A DNA stretch of 64,000 nucleotides from Acanthornis magna (GCA_036785705.1 JAWUZG010000029.1:12973501-13037500); one strand, 5' to 3'. Numbered from the stretch's first letter, positions 12,201 to 26,603 are shown. Numbers and translations are program-made. Notes: generated by a model not told the origin, from the sequence alone.

Positions 12201-14500
12201 ATAGACCTCATAAAAGGGAGAGGGATCAGGCACTGGGATGCACTGTAATTTGGAGAATAATTTATAATTATCCTTTACTTTGAAAATAAGCATGCTACAG
12301 ACAGGTCTTTTAAATTAGGCAGTCACAAACAGTAACACAGGAAATACTCTAGAAGGATGACAGCAGGGACAACTCCAAAGTGCAAGGACCTGATCTGCCC
12401 CACTGCATCATCTCCTCTTGATCCCATGGTTAAGATCCCTGATGCAGCATCTCTGCGGCTGTATAACCCCCACTAAGCAGTACAAAAGAGAACAATTTCA
12501 TTCTTTTAGAGATGGCCCCATGCAGAAAAATATGTGTAACCAGCTTGATCTGCAGGATCTGCTCCTAAGCAACAAGATGCTCATCTCACCTCAGTTTATC
12601 ACTGTTTTCCCCACAGTTAAACAGTGATGAGGGGATCTCAAACAAGCCATCCACTAGAAAACCCTAATGATAGGAATTGTGTAAAATGTAAAATGTCACA
12701 GACTCGCCAGTACAGCCATGAAGAAAAAATATTTTTTGCCATGTTTTGTTCTATCAAGTGACGTGTTTATTTCCAAGAGTTGTACTGGTGTATCTGTGTG
12801 TCTCCGTGTGCTAACAGGAAGGCAATGCTCTCAGGCATTCAGGCAGTGCATGGAGATTTTAACTGTCAAGGAAAAGTACTTCTCATGCTACATAATGCAT
12901 CAAAGACTTGGTGCACTCTTTTTTTTTTTACTCTAGGATGGTATCATGGGATTTTTTTTCAAAACAGACACTGAGGTGAATGGTTGATCTGTAAATCAGA
13001 CTGTGTAGATATTCCCAATATTTAGCCCCTTCAAATGAGATCCAGCTAATGATATGTTCTCAGGTGTGAAGTTAATTGTTCCTACAACCTAAAAATGCAG
13101 GAGCTGTCATTATTTCCTGAAAATGGTTTTTATACTTTGAGTATTATATTCAGTGTCAAATAGACTATGATTTATGTCAGGCATGCTGTACATTCACCTC
13201 AGTGCCCTCCTCCCACAAAAAAAGCCCTCACTCAGGAAAAGAAAGTAACTAAAAAGGATGTGCATAGCTACCTTCCTGCCTTTGACACAGAGACATACAG
13301 GTAACAAGGCTTGCCAAAGAGTGATTGGCCTTATGGCGTAATGGAAAAAAATTGGTCAAAACTATTTCTCCAATTTTCCAACTACACTGTCTCCTTCACA
13401 AACCTCAAAGCCTCATTTACCATTTTTTCCATTTTATGTGAGAAAAAATTCATGAGGCTCATGAGACCTTAATAATAAGTTAATTAAGATGAAAAATAAG
13501 ACTGAAAAGCTTTGTAAATTTGGTTCAGACTGTCTTTCTATCTCTAATTTATCTAATCACCTTTGTCCAAGGAGCTTAACTAAAATTTTCTTGAGATCAG
13601 TTATTTCAGTCTTTGGGTCAAAAGACACATCAATTACTGTTTTATTGTTTCACTTCCTCCTCCACTATTCACTTAGGGCTCGATACTCTGGAACAACAAA
13701 AATCAAAACAAAATCCATTCAAAGTTTTTTGAACCTGAAAGACTGAAGTCTCATGTAGCTTCAAAGCTGATTCATGTTAAAGAAGGGTAAAAGTACAGCC
13801 CTTAAAGCTGGAGCAGAATACCAAACACACTTAAGTTTGAATTTTTATAGAGTCACACGAAGCAGGCTCAGCTTCCATGCAAATCCCCAAACTACATATT
13901 TCCAGGACGGCAGGTTGGAAGCCTTCAGGTCTAATTGAGGCTCACTAGAGGCAGTGAAGTATTTGAGTTTTGATGTAAGTACAAAAAAAATATCACTGGC
14001 AAAAAAAAGCAAACGTAACCCCCCCCCTAATCACTGTTTGTAAAATGCTCCAAAAAAGAGAATTTTATAATCCAAACTGGACATCAGCATTCTGGGCTCT
14101 ATTCAGGCAAAGAACAAAAAACCCAAAACTTCCTTCCCATTGTAGAAACCCTATGCATACGTGATAAAGAGATGGTGAACACCATTCCTAAGAATGATCA
14201 CCAGTATTTAAAACCATGTGAAGATGAATGTTCTGTGAAACTCAGTTATCAAATTTCTCCTTCCTGTTTTTACCAACACCTTTTTCTTGTCCCTCCCTGA
14301 CTTCCTACAAAATATATTTAGAGCCAAAGTGGATTCTTGTCTGTAAGACATCTAACTTTATCCTAACCAGACAGCCCCTCTCACAATAAATTTTAAATAA
14401 TCTAATAAGTAAATTACAGTAATAGTCATTTGGAAGTTGCAACATGCCAAGAGTCATTACAAAGAAGGGCTTGATACTGTACAGCTTTCTTATTTTAGGA
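9247..14500. other. unassigned non-coding DNA
   Basis: No supported gene. Overlapping minus-strand frames near 10380-10789 cover a somewhat GC-richer patch without recognisable protein features. A C8 run lies near 14020. No CR1 octamers, tRNA boxes or LTR signals were noticed. Confidence 0.5.
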
Positions 14501-17500
14501 GACACAGGAAATAACTGGCTCTGTGTGGAGGGGTCTGAGATATGCAAGACATCTACTGTCAGCAACTTTACTTATGTTGCAGTGTTCATTAAATTCGTGA
14601 GGTACCTATGATCTGACTGTTCTTTCCCTTGGCATCTGTGAAAATCTGACTCCACCTTAATACTAATAAATTTTTAGCAAACTCTCCTAAAGTTTTATCA
14701 ATATTAAGTTAGATTCAGAACTTCACAACAAACTTTTTGATAGAGTATTATAACTTGGATGTCTTGGACTCACATCTGCTGTCATTTTTTACCATCAGGA
14801 ATAAAATTAGAGCCCTTGGGGATACAAGAAAAGCCCATCATTAGTTTTGTTTCAGTCTTACTGTAGACTGCCTAAAAACAGCTTGCATATCATGACAAAT
14901 CAACAAATCTATCTCCTGGCCTTGGCTGGGTGATCACCACAGAACTGGATTAGCCAGGTTACATTTAGATAAAATTTTCTTACCCCATACTCCTTTATTA
15001 GCTTTCCCTTTAGTAAAGTTTGACATCCATATATAGTAGATAATGTGAACATCCTTCATCAACCCCAATCCCAGGCTTGATTGAAACTACCCCAGAGGGC
15101 TGGTTTTTTTAAGTAAAAGGAGCATGGACCCTGAAAATAAAGCAAAACCAAACCAAATCAGAAAACAAACAACCCTTTCCTGAAAAAACAATGACTTTGG
15201 ATCACACTGTCCACATTTACTGTGTATTTGTGTTGAAAACCTTCCAAAAGGGACATTGTTTCTTATGCCAACATTGCCAAATGCTTAATTGCACAAATGC
15301 TTCCATCTGGAGGAAGGAAAGATTTAGAGACTGTTTAGCCAAAACAAATTATATTTTAACTCTGAGATATGAATGCATGTGCCTGGGAGGTCTCAGCTGG
15401 AGAGTCCGACGAGCTTTTCAAATGTGGGAGCTCCCACAGCTTCTGAAGCTGACTGATTGGTTAACTGCAGGAGCAATTACCAGAAACAGTGGGCCAAACC
15501 TTCCTCAGTTAATTTCCTCAAATGTGGTTGGACTCCTAGCACAAGAGCTTCCACTCCCTTACATGGGGCTGTGATAGTCTCCACAGAGTTCTGGGCCCAC
15601 AAATAGAAAACATTTTCATCTTCACCACTGGCCATCAACATGTACTGCATTGTATTTTAAAGAACCTCTACTTATTTTAGACAGGATCACACTCTACACA
15701 GCCAAGAATCGTTTGCTGTAACATTCTGATATGTATTATGTAGAGAGAATGCATCTTAGTTTAGATATTTCTAGCACCAAGTTTAGGCAAAATGCTAAGC
15801 ATTTCTTCTGAAACATTTCAACACAAGTATGAGAGTTCACAGAACCAAAAAAAAAATCTGTTGCAGAATGTTACAATATTTAGGCATCAGGCATATTGCA
15901 GCTAACTATATATTTTTGATGCAAAGCAGACTTAAATGAGAGAAAAGATTGCCAACACTGTTCATCTAGAAAAAACCTCCTTTCAAAAACAGTAGACAGA
16001 GAAGTATTACACTTCCCTTTGTACATATAGGGAAGGCAAGACACGAACACGTACACAACATAAAATATACAATATATACCAGAAGCAGATTCAAAAGCAG
16101 AATTCATATTTCCTGATAACCATTCCTGCGCTACTTAGTGTAAAAATAACCCCAAAACCCCACAACAAAACCCAAATTAGCCAACCCAGGAATATGTATC
16201 TATTTAGAGGTCAGACTAAATAGTCTGCATCTGGCATAAATCAGTATCCTTGAAACAAGAAACACTACTTTGTCCAACTGATCCCACATTTTGAGATTAA
16301 GCAGCTTTTAGGGGCAGTACTGGCAGGATGACGCCCAAGCTGACATATTCAGCTAAGGATCTGATCTGCGTGCATGTTCAAGTAGTAAAGAGTCAGAGGC
16401 AGAGGAAATGAGTTAGTGAATGCAAATATTATGGTAATACAGACTACTAGAAAGAGCACATTTTAGTGAATTTGAGATGAACGTGTATCATCACTCTCAC
16501 ATTAGGCTGGGTCATTGGAAAGGAGCCACAAACCCTTTAGACTTCAAATATTGTGTCTCTGCCACTCATTTTTATTTTGTTTACAACTTATGGGGTTTTG
16601 TTTTATTTTTTATTCTCCAGCTCATTCCATCTTTTGAAGTCCTTGTTACTATAGAAACAATTACAGAGTTGTTCTACTCATAGCACAGCGATACCTCAGA
16701 GCAGAAAAAATAATAACGAAAGAGTTTGGGGCAAAAATTGCTTAGAATTGAAATAATAAAGCAGTATAGGATAGTCTACTGCCTCCCTTTAGCTCCCTAA
16801 TTCACTGTTGATAAAACCAGAAAGGTTAGTTTACCCAATTTAAATAGGTGCTTTCCTCTGAAGTGAATTAGGGGACTACTGTCTCAAACACTTGAACACA
16901 AACACAGAAAACAGGGTTGTGTCACCTCAGCATTTGGAAATGACCAGCAGCTGGGCCCAGCAGAGCCTTCTGCTGGAGAAGGACCTTCCTGGACTTTAAG
17001 GAATCTTCGTACAAGTATTACCTACTAATGAAGTAAATTTGCTCTGGACTCTTCTTTGGGATTCATGCCAACAAGCAAGAAATGGCTCCACGTTACAAAA
17101 TTTTCTTAATTTTCACAATAGGGCATATACATACTGCTTATAAAGGATGGTGTCCAGACCATGTGATTTCCAAAATGAATGTGATGAGCCTTTTTGAAGA
17201 AACATCAATTGACCCAGGATGAAGTCACATCAGGGCCATTCCGAAAGCTCAACTTAATAGTGGTTTGTGCCTCAGAACACAGCATTGTTAATTTTTTTAG
17301 TATCATAGCCATATGACACATAGCCATAGAGCACAACTACCCTGATAAGTACCCTGAAAGGGGCCAAGGAGCACACTGAAGAACTAATCCCTAATTTTCT
17401 GCACCACTTTACTGTTATCCCCTTACCAGCTCAGTCCTGAACTGCTCCAGCCACCTCCCCCCAAAACGAATACACTACAGAAAGAGCTAGCTTTAAATTC

Positions 17501-19814
17501 TGCATGTATGATCCAGTGAGTTCCCATGATTTTGAGTTCAGGGATTTATCTGTGTCCTTCCTTCAGTGAAGTAGATATAGGAATGCCTTTTCTATCACAG
17601 GAGCCAACAGAACATCTGTGTATACAAGTACTTAGCTCTTCCTCAGGGCACACAAAACCAGCTGCTTACATCCCAAAGCACAGCAAACATTGAGAAACCT
17701 GGTCACAGACAGAAATTCACACTGAGCTCTGAAATAAGCCTGAGGTGCATCCTAGGGAGCCACGGACTTAAAGAGAAATGTTGGAAAGGTATTTTGCAAG
17801 AGCAGCTGTTTTTGTGCAGTGGCAGTGAGATCCTGTTGCAGCTGTGGAGAACTAAAGGATGAGTTCACTGGATGAAACCCTGTGGTAATATCGCAGTACA
17901 TCTACTATATAATTGGCTGCTATATTGGTTTACTTCAATGAGAAGATATTACAAGATGTGAGATGGCTATAAGATCAGATTCTTTTCTTAAGGAAAGAAA
18001 TAATTTATTCATTGTCAGTTGATTATTTCAGAGTTTTTTAGATGTGTGGTAAGTACTTATTTGTAATATGTGGAACGATGCTTAAGAAGACAAATGCACC
18101 AAATTCTGTTTTCTCTCCATCCTTGTATTTTTCTCCACTATAATTTCTCATGGCTCAGCATTAAAACAAAATTTTTTTCAAAGATGCCCTTCTGCACAAG
18201 AAGCCTTTTTCTTACTTCATTTCAGACCTGTTTGTTCAAAGGCAATGTATTTTAAGGTGTATTTATTATCTTCCACCATATATGCCACTTTTCTTAAAGT
18301 TTTCCTTCATTTTTACTAACTTCTAGTCAGCAGGAAATCCCCTGAGATTCACCGCAATACTCTAATATACTGAATCTTATTAACTAGAGATACTCCCAGG
18401 AAAATAATTGATTCACTAAATCCACTTCAACTTCACTGTGAGTTTGGACTGAGCAAGAAATACGAGTGCTGGTAAAATCTGGAAACACTGCAGAAGTCAA
18501 TTCCTCTCTGTGACTCTGAGACATATGTGAAGATCTCCATCAGAAGGGGGTAACTTTTGGTTTAGTTGTTTATGTTTGATGTCTGACAGTCCAAATATGG
18601 ATGCTTTGGACAGCAGGCAAGAGCAATTCCAGCATGCCTCTCAAAAATGCAAACATGGACTGAAGGAGATGGGTACTCTGCACATAATTCCTTTTTTTGC
18701 ACTGATCAAGGGAAGAACAACTATGGAAAAAAAGTTCAAGGAATTGGCTCAAGATACAAGCTGAACTTCTCACTGCTTGTAAGGATCCAGGCATGGTGCC
18801 CTGCAGAGGCTTCATCACAGCCAATGGTGGATTTACCAGCACTCATTAAAAACCATAGAACCATATATGCTTTCCTTATGGGAGAGCCACAGCAACAAAC
18901 AGTTGCTTTGGAAATAGTTCTAACTGAAACAGATCCATCTCACTGAGGGTGGGATATCACTGTCAAAATTTTAAAGAGAGCATAACCCATAAAGATTTGG
19001 AAAGTTCCATCAGTCCCAACAAAGTCTGTTCTGGTAGGTGAGGTGAGCATCTTTCAGTGCCAGTTTCATACTTACCAAAAGGATTTTATGAGATTAGATT
19101 GCATATAAAATTGGATGATCCTGATTTTATTTCACAGTGAATGAAAATGTAACAATTACAAAAAAAGTCAAATTTGCACATTTACATATTTCATGTAATC
19201 AGGAGAAACAGTGGCATATACAGAAGCATTGAGTGGTATCACAGACTCTGTATGACTTGTATTATTCCTGTTTGACATTTCAGTACACTTTCTCTGAATT
19301 AAATTAAAAGTCATGAAATGAGTTCAATGAACTTCATACATAGGAAACATATTTCTGCATGGAAATGAATATTTTGCTTGAGAAGTGATCCTTATCTTGA
19401 CAAATAACGCTTTGGATATAAGACAAGAACTCTAAGAGCCTCTGTCCCCTCTCCATAGACTACAGCAGGTGCCTGGATGACCATGCTTGGTTAGACACCT
19501 AGCTTTTAGTGGCTAATATTGAGGTGAATCTCATTAAGAGGCAGAAAGCATCAAAAGTGTTAGGTTCAATTTAGAAGACCAAAAGTGGCAGCCAAGAACT
19601 GACCAACGAGGAGACTCCGAAAGTCTGAATGGTTTTGAATGCCAAAAAACCCCTCAAAATGAAGCCCTTCTTGAAAAGCAAACTGATTTGGAAACGATGT
19701 TATTGTATGTAAATAAACAGACACCTCATTCTGTCCATCTTACTGAGTTAGGTTTTCTGGATTCAGATATTGACAAGAGCAGGTTTGAAATCTAAGAATG
19801 AGAGGAAATGTGGA
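14501..19814. other. unassigned non-coding DNA
   Basis: No supported gene. The longest frame, 15191-15574 on the plus strand (127 codons), has no domain, no Kozak-like context of note and no exon-like borders. Three mutually overlapping frames at 18570-18946 on both strands mark a stretch low in stop codons rather than a gene. Confidence 0.5.
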
Positions 19815-20270
19815 AAATAGGGCTGGGAGAGTCATTGTGAGGATATCTAATTCCCCTCTTGCTTCAGAAAACAATCATATTCTGTCTTACACTCAGGCGG
19901 TGCTTTGTCAGACACGGGGTCTGCTTTTAACACTGTTAGTACTGAAATTCCCATAGCCTCCCTAGGGAAGCTATCCCCACATTTTACTGACTATCCTAAA
20001 TGCCAGGAAGATTTCATACTGTCAAATCTGAATCCTGCTCACTGAAATTTACTTCTCATCTCTTTGATCATCTGAATACTGTATTCTCCTCTCTTTTGCA
20101 GCGCCCTTGTACGTGTTTAAGGAGTGCTGTCACATATTTCTTTAATCATTCAATCTTTGGGAGAAGCAATCCTAGCTCTGCCAAGCAATTCTTGATTGTC
20201 AGGGCCAGAAAACAGCACTCTCCTCTTGGAGATCTCCAGTGTATGTTCCAGTGTGCTGAAAATGCATGTT
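19815..20270 (-). mobile_element. old L3/CR1-like LINE fragment
   Basis: Read on the plus strand this shows, in the right order, decayed pieces of the reverse complement of a CR1/L3 3' half. First comes GGGCTGGGAGAGTCAT with ATCTAATTCCCCTC (the 3' end). Then come CCCATAGCCTCCCTAGGG, the CAGGAAGAT..T stretch, CTTGTACGTGTTTAAGGAG and, near the 5' side, AATCCTAGCTCTGCCAA and GTCAGGGCCAGAAAACA. The order and spacing match the family, while base identity is low, so this is an ancient copy. No reading frame survives; the 93-codon plus-strand frame at 20000-20281 is antisense to it. Exact borders are uncertain by tens of bases. Confidence 0.68.
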
Positions 20271-20689
20271 CTTCCAATTAAGGAAATTTCATCTAAACCA
20301 AATTGCTATTCAAATAACCTATTAAGATTATTTTGTGCTATCAACTCTGAAGTATGCACTACTGATTAAAGTGACCTTTTCCATGAAGAGGAATGGAAAT
20401 GCAGAGTGCTTCAAATTCAATGAAACAATAATGGGTCTCATTCTTACTTTGTCTAGCTTGAAATTCCAGTAGCTTAGAAATATTAAGGAAGAAAGCAGCT
20501 CAGCATGATTATATGGGGACATAGAAAAGAATTAAATAAATATTGTCAATAAATTTAGTAGCAATGAGATACTGATTTTCCTTAAGAAAACAAGCAACAG
20601 AAGAAAACACATCTGATTTCCGTGAGATTCTTAATAAGCTGTCCAAGTTAAATTTGTTTATCATGTTATGAATCATTGCATTTCAAAAG

Positions 20690-20716
20690 TTAATTAAAGT
20701 AATTACTGTTAATTAA
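20690..20716. promoter_or_regulatory. cluster of TAATTA homeodomain-type sites
   Basis: Three TAATTA cores lie within 27 bases, at 20690-20697 (TTAATTAA), 20700-20705 and 20709-20716 (TTAATTAA). TAATTA is the common core bound by Antennapedia- and LIM-type homeodomains. In DNA this AT-rich such clusters also arise by chance, so function is only a possibility. Confidence 0.2.
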
Positions 20717-21370
20717 TATGAATAACAGGGTTATTTGACTGAAAAAAATGAATACATAGATCCAACAGAAAAAAAATCACTGTAGTAAATAAAACTGCAT
20801 AGCCAACCAAGGCATTTTCTCCAAGTATAGAACATATTTTTGTTTTGTATCTGGAAGACAAATACTTTCCTCTTTCATTTCCCACAAGATATATTGATAT
20901 TTTAGAAATTCTTCTGTTTCACATTCTACATACTCTGTGATCAGGTTCTAGGCCTTGCTTTAGAAACTTGTCTTCCCCCCTCAAATTGACACCATCTCTT
21001 CAAATACCTTAATTAAACTAACATGCTCTCAGAAGAAAGTTTCTCACTCTACAAATCAGCACCTACATATGAAAAAAATACTTTTAAAGTAGTGTCTGTG
21101 TCAATATTGTCTCTAGCAGGTAGAGACTCCAGATCCTTTTTCTACAATTGCAATCACTTAGATGCGCCTTTTTGAGGTACTGTAGAGGTCCACATCAAGA
21201 AGTTTGTTACTTGAATATTGGACTGGGACCCCAGCCATTGGGGAAAAAAAATTAAAAATAAAACATTTCAATCGAACTTTTACTTGGCTCTGCAAAGCTT
21301 TGGATTTGTATCAGCTAAAATCTCCTTGTATTGAGTTTGACTAGAGACATGACTGACACAGAACATCAGA
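20717..21370. other. unassigned AT-rich DNA
   Basis: No gene or repeat recognised. Confidence 0.5.
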
Positions 21371-21374
21371 TAAG

Positions 21375-21510
21375 CTGTTCAGAGGGGACCTCTTGGTGAC
21401 TACCTAGCCCAGTTGTGGCTGCTATGAGGCTGCTCCTTACCCTCCTCTTTTTCAGTCTAAACCATCCCAGCTACATCCCTCATTCTCTCTGCAAAACACA
21501 GCCTCATTTA
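21375..21510 (-). mobile_element. possible decayed CR1 fragment
   Basis: The plus strand reads AGAGGGGACCTCTTGGTGAC..TAGCCCAGTT, then CCCTCCTCTTTTTCAGTC followed by TAAACCATCCCAGCTAC and CCCTCATTCTCTC. These resemble two separate parts of a reverse-complemented CR1 (the 3' end, then the segment before the tail of ORF2), which would need an internal deletion between them. Similarity is by eye and weak. The 67-codon frame starting at 21415 crosses this stretch and is not considered a gene. Confidence 0.33.
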
Positions 21511-24261
21511 GCCACTGAGAAAAAAAAATTAATCCTACTCCAGACAAAACCAGCACAAATGGATATTTTTAAAAGGAAACTAACCTACATTGTATGCCTT
21601 GCAGTACAAAGAAAGTGAGAGTTTTAACATTTTCCATCCAAAGCAGCTTTGAATTTTCTATCAGCACTAATGAGGAATGAAATGAGAATTTATAAAATTC
21701 TCTTTTAAATATTTAGCAAACTGTTGGAGCTGGACCAATAGAAGATATAGGTGTCAACTTTACTTTTCTTTGGCGTGATGGAATTATAAGAATTTGGAGA
21801 ATAAAATTCTTGGAACATGGAATATATGTCAGTGTTTGCTTGCCTGACATAAGAATTCTCACGTAAGATTAGAGTAGATAATAAAAATGCATGGTGAAGA
21901 GAATTACAAAGACATCACTTACATTTCCATTTGGGAAAACATTTTATAGACATGGCAAAGAATGTTAATTACTCCTTTTTATTAAGGAGTTTTAAAGAAA
22001 ATATAAGTGTCCGTTAACACCACACAGTATTCTTGATTGTTGAATATTCTGCTGTTCAGAAACGATTCCTCACTCGTGCCACAGAACCTTAATCTGGGTG
22101 CTGGAAAAGGACACAGTACACAATACACCAAGCTAATAGAGAGTATGAAATTATCCTCAGGCTGTAATATAGGCCAGAACAAGACAAAACTACTGTCTTG
22201 AAACTAGATTATGGAATTTGGGTCAGGAAGGCAATGCCAGGCAGTGCCAGTGAAGAAGGACTTAGTTCCAACAACATAATACAAGCAGCTCCGGTCAAGA
22301 CCAAAAGCAGAAGTGTAGCTAACCTGTGAGCAAAGAAATACACCTTAAAACCTGAAGTCATTTCTGAGGCTGTGTTCCCAACCTGGCTAGACAAAACTGG
22401 AGTGAAACACAGGGTTTATAGTTTCCACAGGACTCAAACTGCTATATCAATATATCCAGGATTTGGGCACAGTGTCCTGAATTTGCTACCTGAGGGGTAA
22501 AACACAAACTTGCACCAACAGCGCTCCTTCCCTTGTCCTACCTCACTGATATCTGGTCTAACAGTGGAGATATTTTATATATCAATGATTAAGAAATTCA
22601 TCAGGAACCAATTTTGACAGCAGACAAATAAAATACTGTCAGAGTATTTTAACTCCTTCCAGAAAATTAACTGGCTAATCAATAGGGACACTTGAACTGA
22701 AAACAAAAATTAACATTTGTCAAGGCATAAACAAATAACTAAAGTAAAATATTTAATTTTAAATTAGTGACAACACCTTCCTGGATAGTAGTCAAAAGCA
22801 TGGAAAAGCTGGTTTTCCAGTAAATAAAACGTTACGGAAGGAATTTAATGAAAAAGAGGACTTAAATGAATATTACCCATCAGAACAACTGAAGATTTGA
22901 AGACTAACACTCATAGTTAGTTCTCGCTGCATACAGCCAGAACATTCCAGCCGTCAGCAGAGAGACCAGATTGCTGCAAGGCAAATTAATGCCATACAAA
23001 ATTGAGTTACTGGTATTGGAAAATTATGAGTCATTATTGATTTTCAGGTAAAAATAAAAGTATCAGTGAGTGCTAACAGAAAACCAAACAAATTTAGAGG
23101 GCTCTTTTAATGAGGGATAAAATTAAAAAATGCAGGTGAACAAGACTTGAATCACAGTGAATGTGTGAATATGTGTATTTTAATGCATTAGAAAGATGGG
23201 AGAGAACACATCACAAGTCTTGTAGAAAATGAAGATAATTACACCTGAGTGTGAAAAGTCTCATTGTATTATATGAGCATAAGGAAAAGAAGAAACCTCA
23301 AGAGCCATATGTGTGAACATTCATTTGCTAGCCTTGGCCATGTCATGTGATGGCTGATAATTCCAGTCTCAAATTAATCCCTACATTTTAAATTCAGACA
23401 CTACAGCTGTCTATAAATAATAGTCCTTCAAAATCCATTAATTATGTACTTGAGATGGTGGTAAAATTTGGACTGAACAGAAGTTAGTGTATTATATGAA
23501 AAATGCCCAAAGCCCCATGTTACAAAAATAATTAAAAATCCATTATTTTCATCTGCCGGAAAAGAGAATAACATTCAGTTTAAGTGTTCTAAAACCAAAA
23601 TTGGTTTTCATTTTTTCATCCAAAAAATGGACTGTTTCAGAATGATGGGACAATCCACAGAAACTTTAACTAAAGGGACTATTTTCAGTATAAACAATTG
23701 TCATACAAAAAAATTACTCACATGCAAAGTTTATCTTTAGAATTATCTAAATATGATTTTGAAAAGGATAAGTAAGAGAGATTAAAAATGCATCTAATAT
23801 TAAATACTGTCATCCTGTTATCTAAAAATTTTGGACCAGTAGTTACTTAACCTTTTTTGATAAGTTAAGCAGCTTGAGCTCTTGGGTTTCTTCATGGTTA
23901 CACTGCTTCTCTATTTAATCCTTTCCAGTCTTTTTCTGTAACCTTTCAATTGTAGAGGCATAAGGCCCAGCACCATTGTAGTTAGGAGCAAGTTCCCTGT
24001 TTAATGCCAAAACTCACATCTACCGCAGGAAAGTACAAGGACTGATATTAATCAACCTCCAAAGTAAAAATATTTAATCTCAATTAACAAAAGTCCCATT
24101 TATCTAAATATATAATAGCATTTATCTTTGCCAATGTATAAATTTTGTTACTGCTTGATGGTTTTTAGGATTTCTTTTCTTGACAATGCGCAGACCTTAG
24201 AATTAGGCTACAACAGTGACAGTTTATTTCATGTTCAAGCCTCTCAAATGGTCTTTGTTGG
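21511..24261. other. unassigned AT-rich DNA
   Basis: Short frames of 61-67 codons without motifs at 21982-22394. The rest has few open frames. No repeat family recognised. Confidence 0.5.
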
Positions 24262-24405
24262 TGATTGAAAAAAAGGAGGAAAAAACCCAGACCAAACAAA
24301 AAACAAAATCAAAACAAAAACCTAAAAAAAGCAACAAAAAACCCCAAAACCAAGTCAAAAAACAAAACAAAAACCCCAAACAAACAAACAAAGAAAAAAA
24401 CCCCT
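24262..24405. repeat. A-rich (CAAA/CAAAA)n low-complexity tract
   Basis: Almost only A with regularly placed C and a few G: repeats of CAAA, CAAAA and CAAACAAA. It may be the expanded poly(A) tail of an old retro-insertion, but no element body was recognised on either side. The Lys/Gln/Asn-rich first part of the frame at 24216-24659 and its Phe-rich antisense frames are translations of this tract. Confidence 0.88.
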
Positions 24406-26603
24406 TGACTTCTCACACTGATGAAAACAGAACCAGCATTGGAAGAACAGTCTGCAAAGCTGGTCAAGCCCTGGGAAATGAGATCCTTTCCAAAACTGGA
24501 TACCATCAGTCTGCTGGCTGCATGAAGAGAAGCACAGGAGAGTGTAAAAAAGAGAAGAGATGCAGTCTTGTACCTGTGAGTACAGAAAGCCAGTTCCATG
24601 GGAACAAAAGCACTGCCCCAGATATTTCTCAAAAAATTGGGTGGAGAAAAGGAGTGTAATGATTAATGAGTGGAATAGCAGCAAAAAAGGTTGATAAAAG
24701 AAAGAAGCATTTCCCCCTGTGGCAAATCTGTCTCTCACTTGTCTGGCTTTACTTTATTCTACCATATTGAAGGGGGCATGCATGGCTGTTTTTTACCACT
24801 CATCTGAACAAATGTTACTAGTAAAGCTGCACAGAAACTGAAAGAGAAATGCCTTACCTTCTTTTCACATACTGCAGAAAATATTAAACTATGTGTTTGA
24901 AAGACTGAAACTCCAGGGTTAGAAGAAAAAGGGTATTTCCCTCCTGAAATGTCAGGAAATTCTCCAAAGGCCTGCAAGACCATAAAGGATTCAGATTGCA
25001 TTAAAGAATAGTAGGGAGATGGGCTCCCAGCTGTCATTTGAATTTGAAATCTTCCATGTGATCATAAGGCTCTATTCAAATATGCATACACATATTTACT
25101 TCACAAAGTCCAGAGATGCTCAGACTAACTCCCAAAGCATCGCTGCAGCACACAAACTCATGAGCATATTTCACAACAGGCTGGAGTTCTTGCCATAATC
25201 TGCAAGATTCAGGCACCACTAAATGATTACTGTGAAAAAAAGACAGAATACATCTAGAGAACGCAGAAGAAAAATATGTCTGTTGAGAAGCAACCTGGGA
25301 TTCAACTCCTGAAAAGTTATTCTCAGGTGAAAAGACTTACCTTGTGAGTTTCAGAGCTGGCCAAGTAAAAGTGATTTGTTCAAACACCTACATTTTCCTC
25401 TAGTGTATCAGTAATATTCTCTTTTAGAAATTTCTGTGGTGACAACTCAAATTTAACCACCCAATTAATATTGGGATAGTTAGTTTCTACTGATTTTTAA
25501 AATGAGAGAAAGAAACATTCGTTCCAGACAAACCCCTATGGCCCAGTGTCCAGTATTAAAGAGTTTGCACACACATCACCCCATCCTTTTGCCCCTGGAA
25601 AGGGAGACTTTGCAGGTGACCTTGACCACTACCCCCAGGCACCCTGCAAGGGAGTGTCTCTGCATGACAGCATCTCTAGTCCCAGCCAACCTCATGCTGG
25701 CCCAGCAGGGGACACACAGTTATGCCTACTCTGCAGCCTTCTGATAGATCTTGTCAACTTCTTGTTACCGAGCAGAGGGCTTGAGAGCAGACTGCCCTCC
25801 GATGCAGAGTATGCATGAAGAGAGGTACTCATCCCCTCAAGTGGCCCAAATTGGCCACCCCATATTCCCTCTGCCCCGGCAGTCAGTGCTTAATCAGACC
25901 TGACGGCAGATGGCCATTCCTGCAAGTAGGGCAGGCAAGATCTATGGGCAGCAAATAAGAGTGGCACTGAGCCTGAATCAAGGAGCACTCCTGGACCTCA
26001 GGGTCTCCTGGACCATATTAACTAATGAATACTACTGATAAAATCTATAAGCTTACTGATGATTTGTATTATTTATTTATTTGTGCTAATTTATGTTTTA
26101 ATTTCTGTTGTCCTTAGAGAAGAATTGTTGACTTGTTTTGCTACATTTACCTTTATTAAATGTATCCTGGTGGGCCATTATTTTTTTCCTAGCAGCGAAG
26201 TATATTAAAGTTGTTCACATAAAGGGTAAGACCTTATTTTTCCTCAGGTACTTGCCGAAGATCAGTATTTCATCTACCATAACTATGAAAATAGCAGACC
26301 ACAGAAAGCAGCAGAGAACAACACAAAGTGATGGTAAAGAGGAGAGACAGAGCTCTCCCTGTTGCCCTGAAACTCCCAAAGAGAGAGAAGGGAAAGCAAA
26401 GCTATTCTGGGAATGAGCAGAGTAGAGGAGGCAGGTCTCCAAGCTGCAAGAGACTCAGAATGCAAAGGTCTCTGGGCTTGAAAACCACTGAAAGGGGAAC
26501 AGACTCTGATGATCCATAAAGGCTTTAAATACAAGATCTTGCTGAGACCTTCTGGACTGAGCAGAGACAGTCTGTGCTGTGAAGAGTTCTTACAGCAAGA
26601 AAT
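24406..26603. other. unassigned DNA with a GC-richer block
   Basis: Positions about 25540-26010 are richer in G and C than the flanks and hold two overlapping plus-strand frames (25502-25744 and 25546-25818) with no recognisable domain. GTATTATTTATTTATTTG near 26067 resembles an AU-rich element but has no transcript context. Antisense frames at 26215-26636 overlap plus-strand frames. No gene is supported. Confidence 0.45.

Noticed and set aside
15191..15574. 127-codon plus-strand frame
   Set aside because: No recognisable motif or exon structure; one such frame is expected in a 64-kb window.
24216..24659. 147-codon plus-strand frame with a Lys/Gln/Asn-rich start
   Set aside because: Its first third is a translation of the CAAA-rich tract, and the rest has no domain. 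Antisense frames of similar length exist, which points to composition, not coding.
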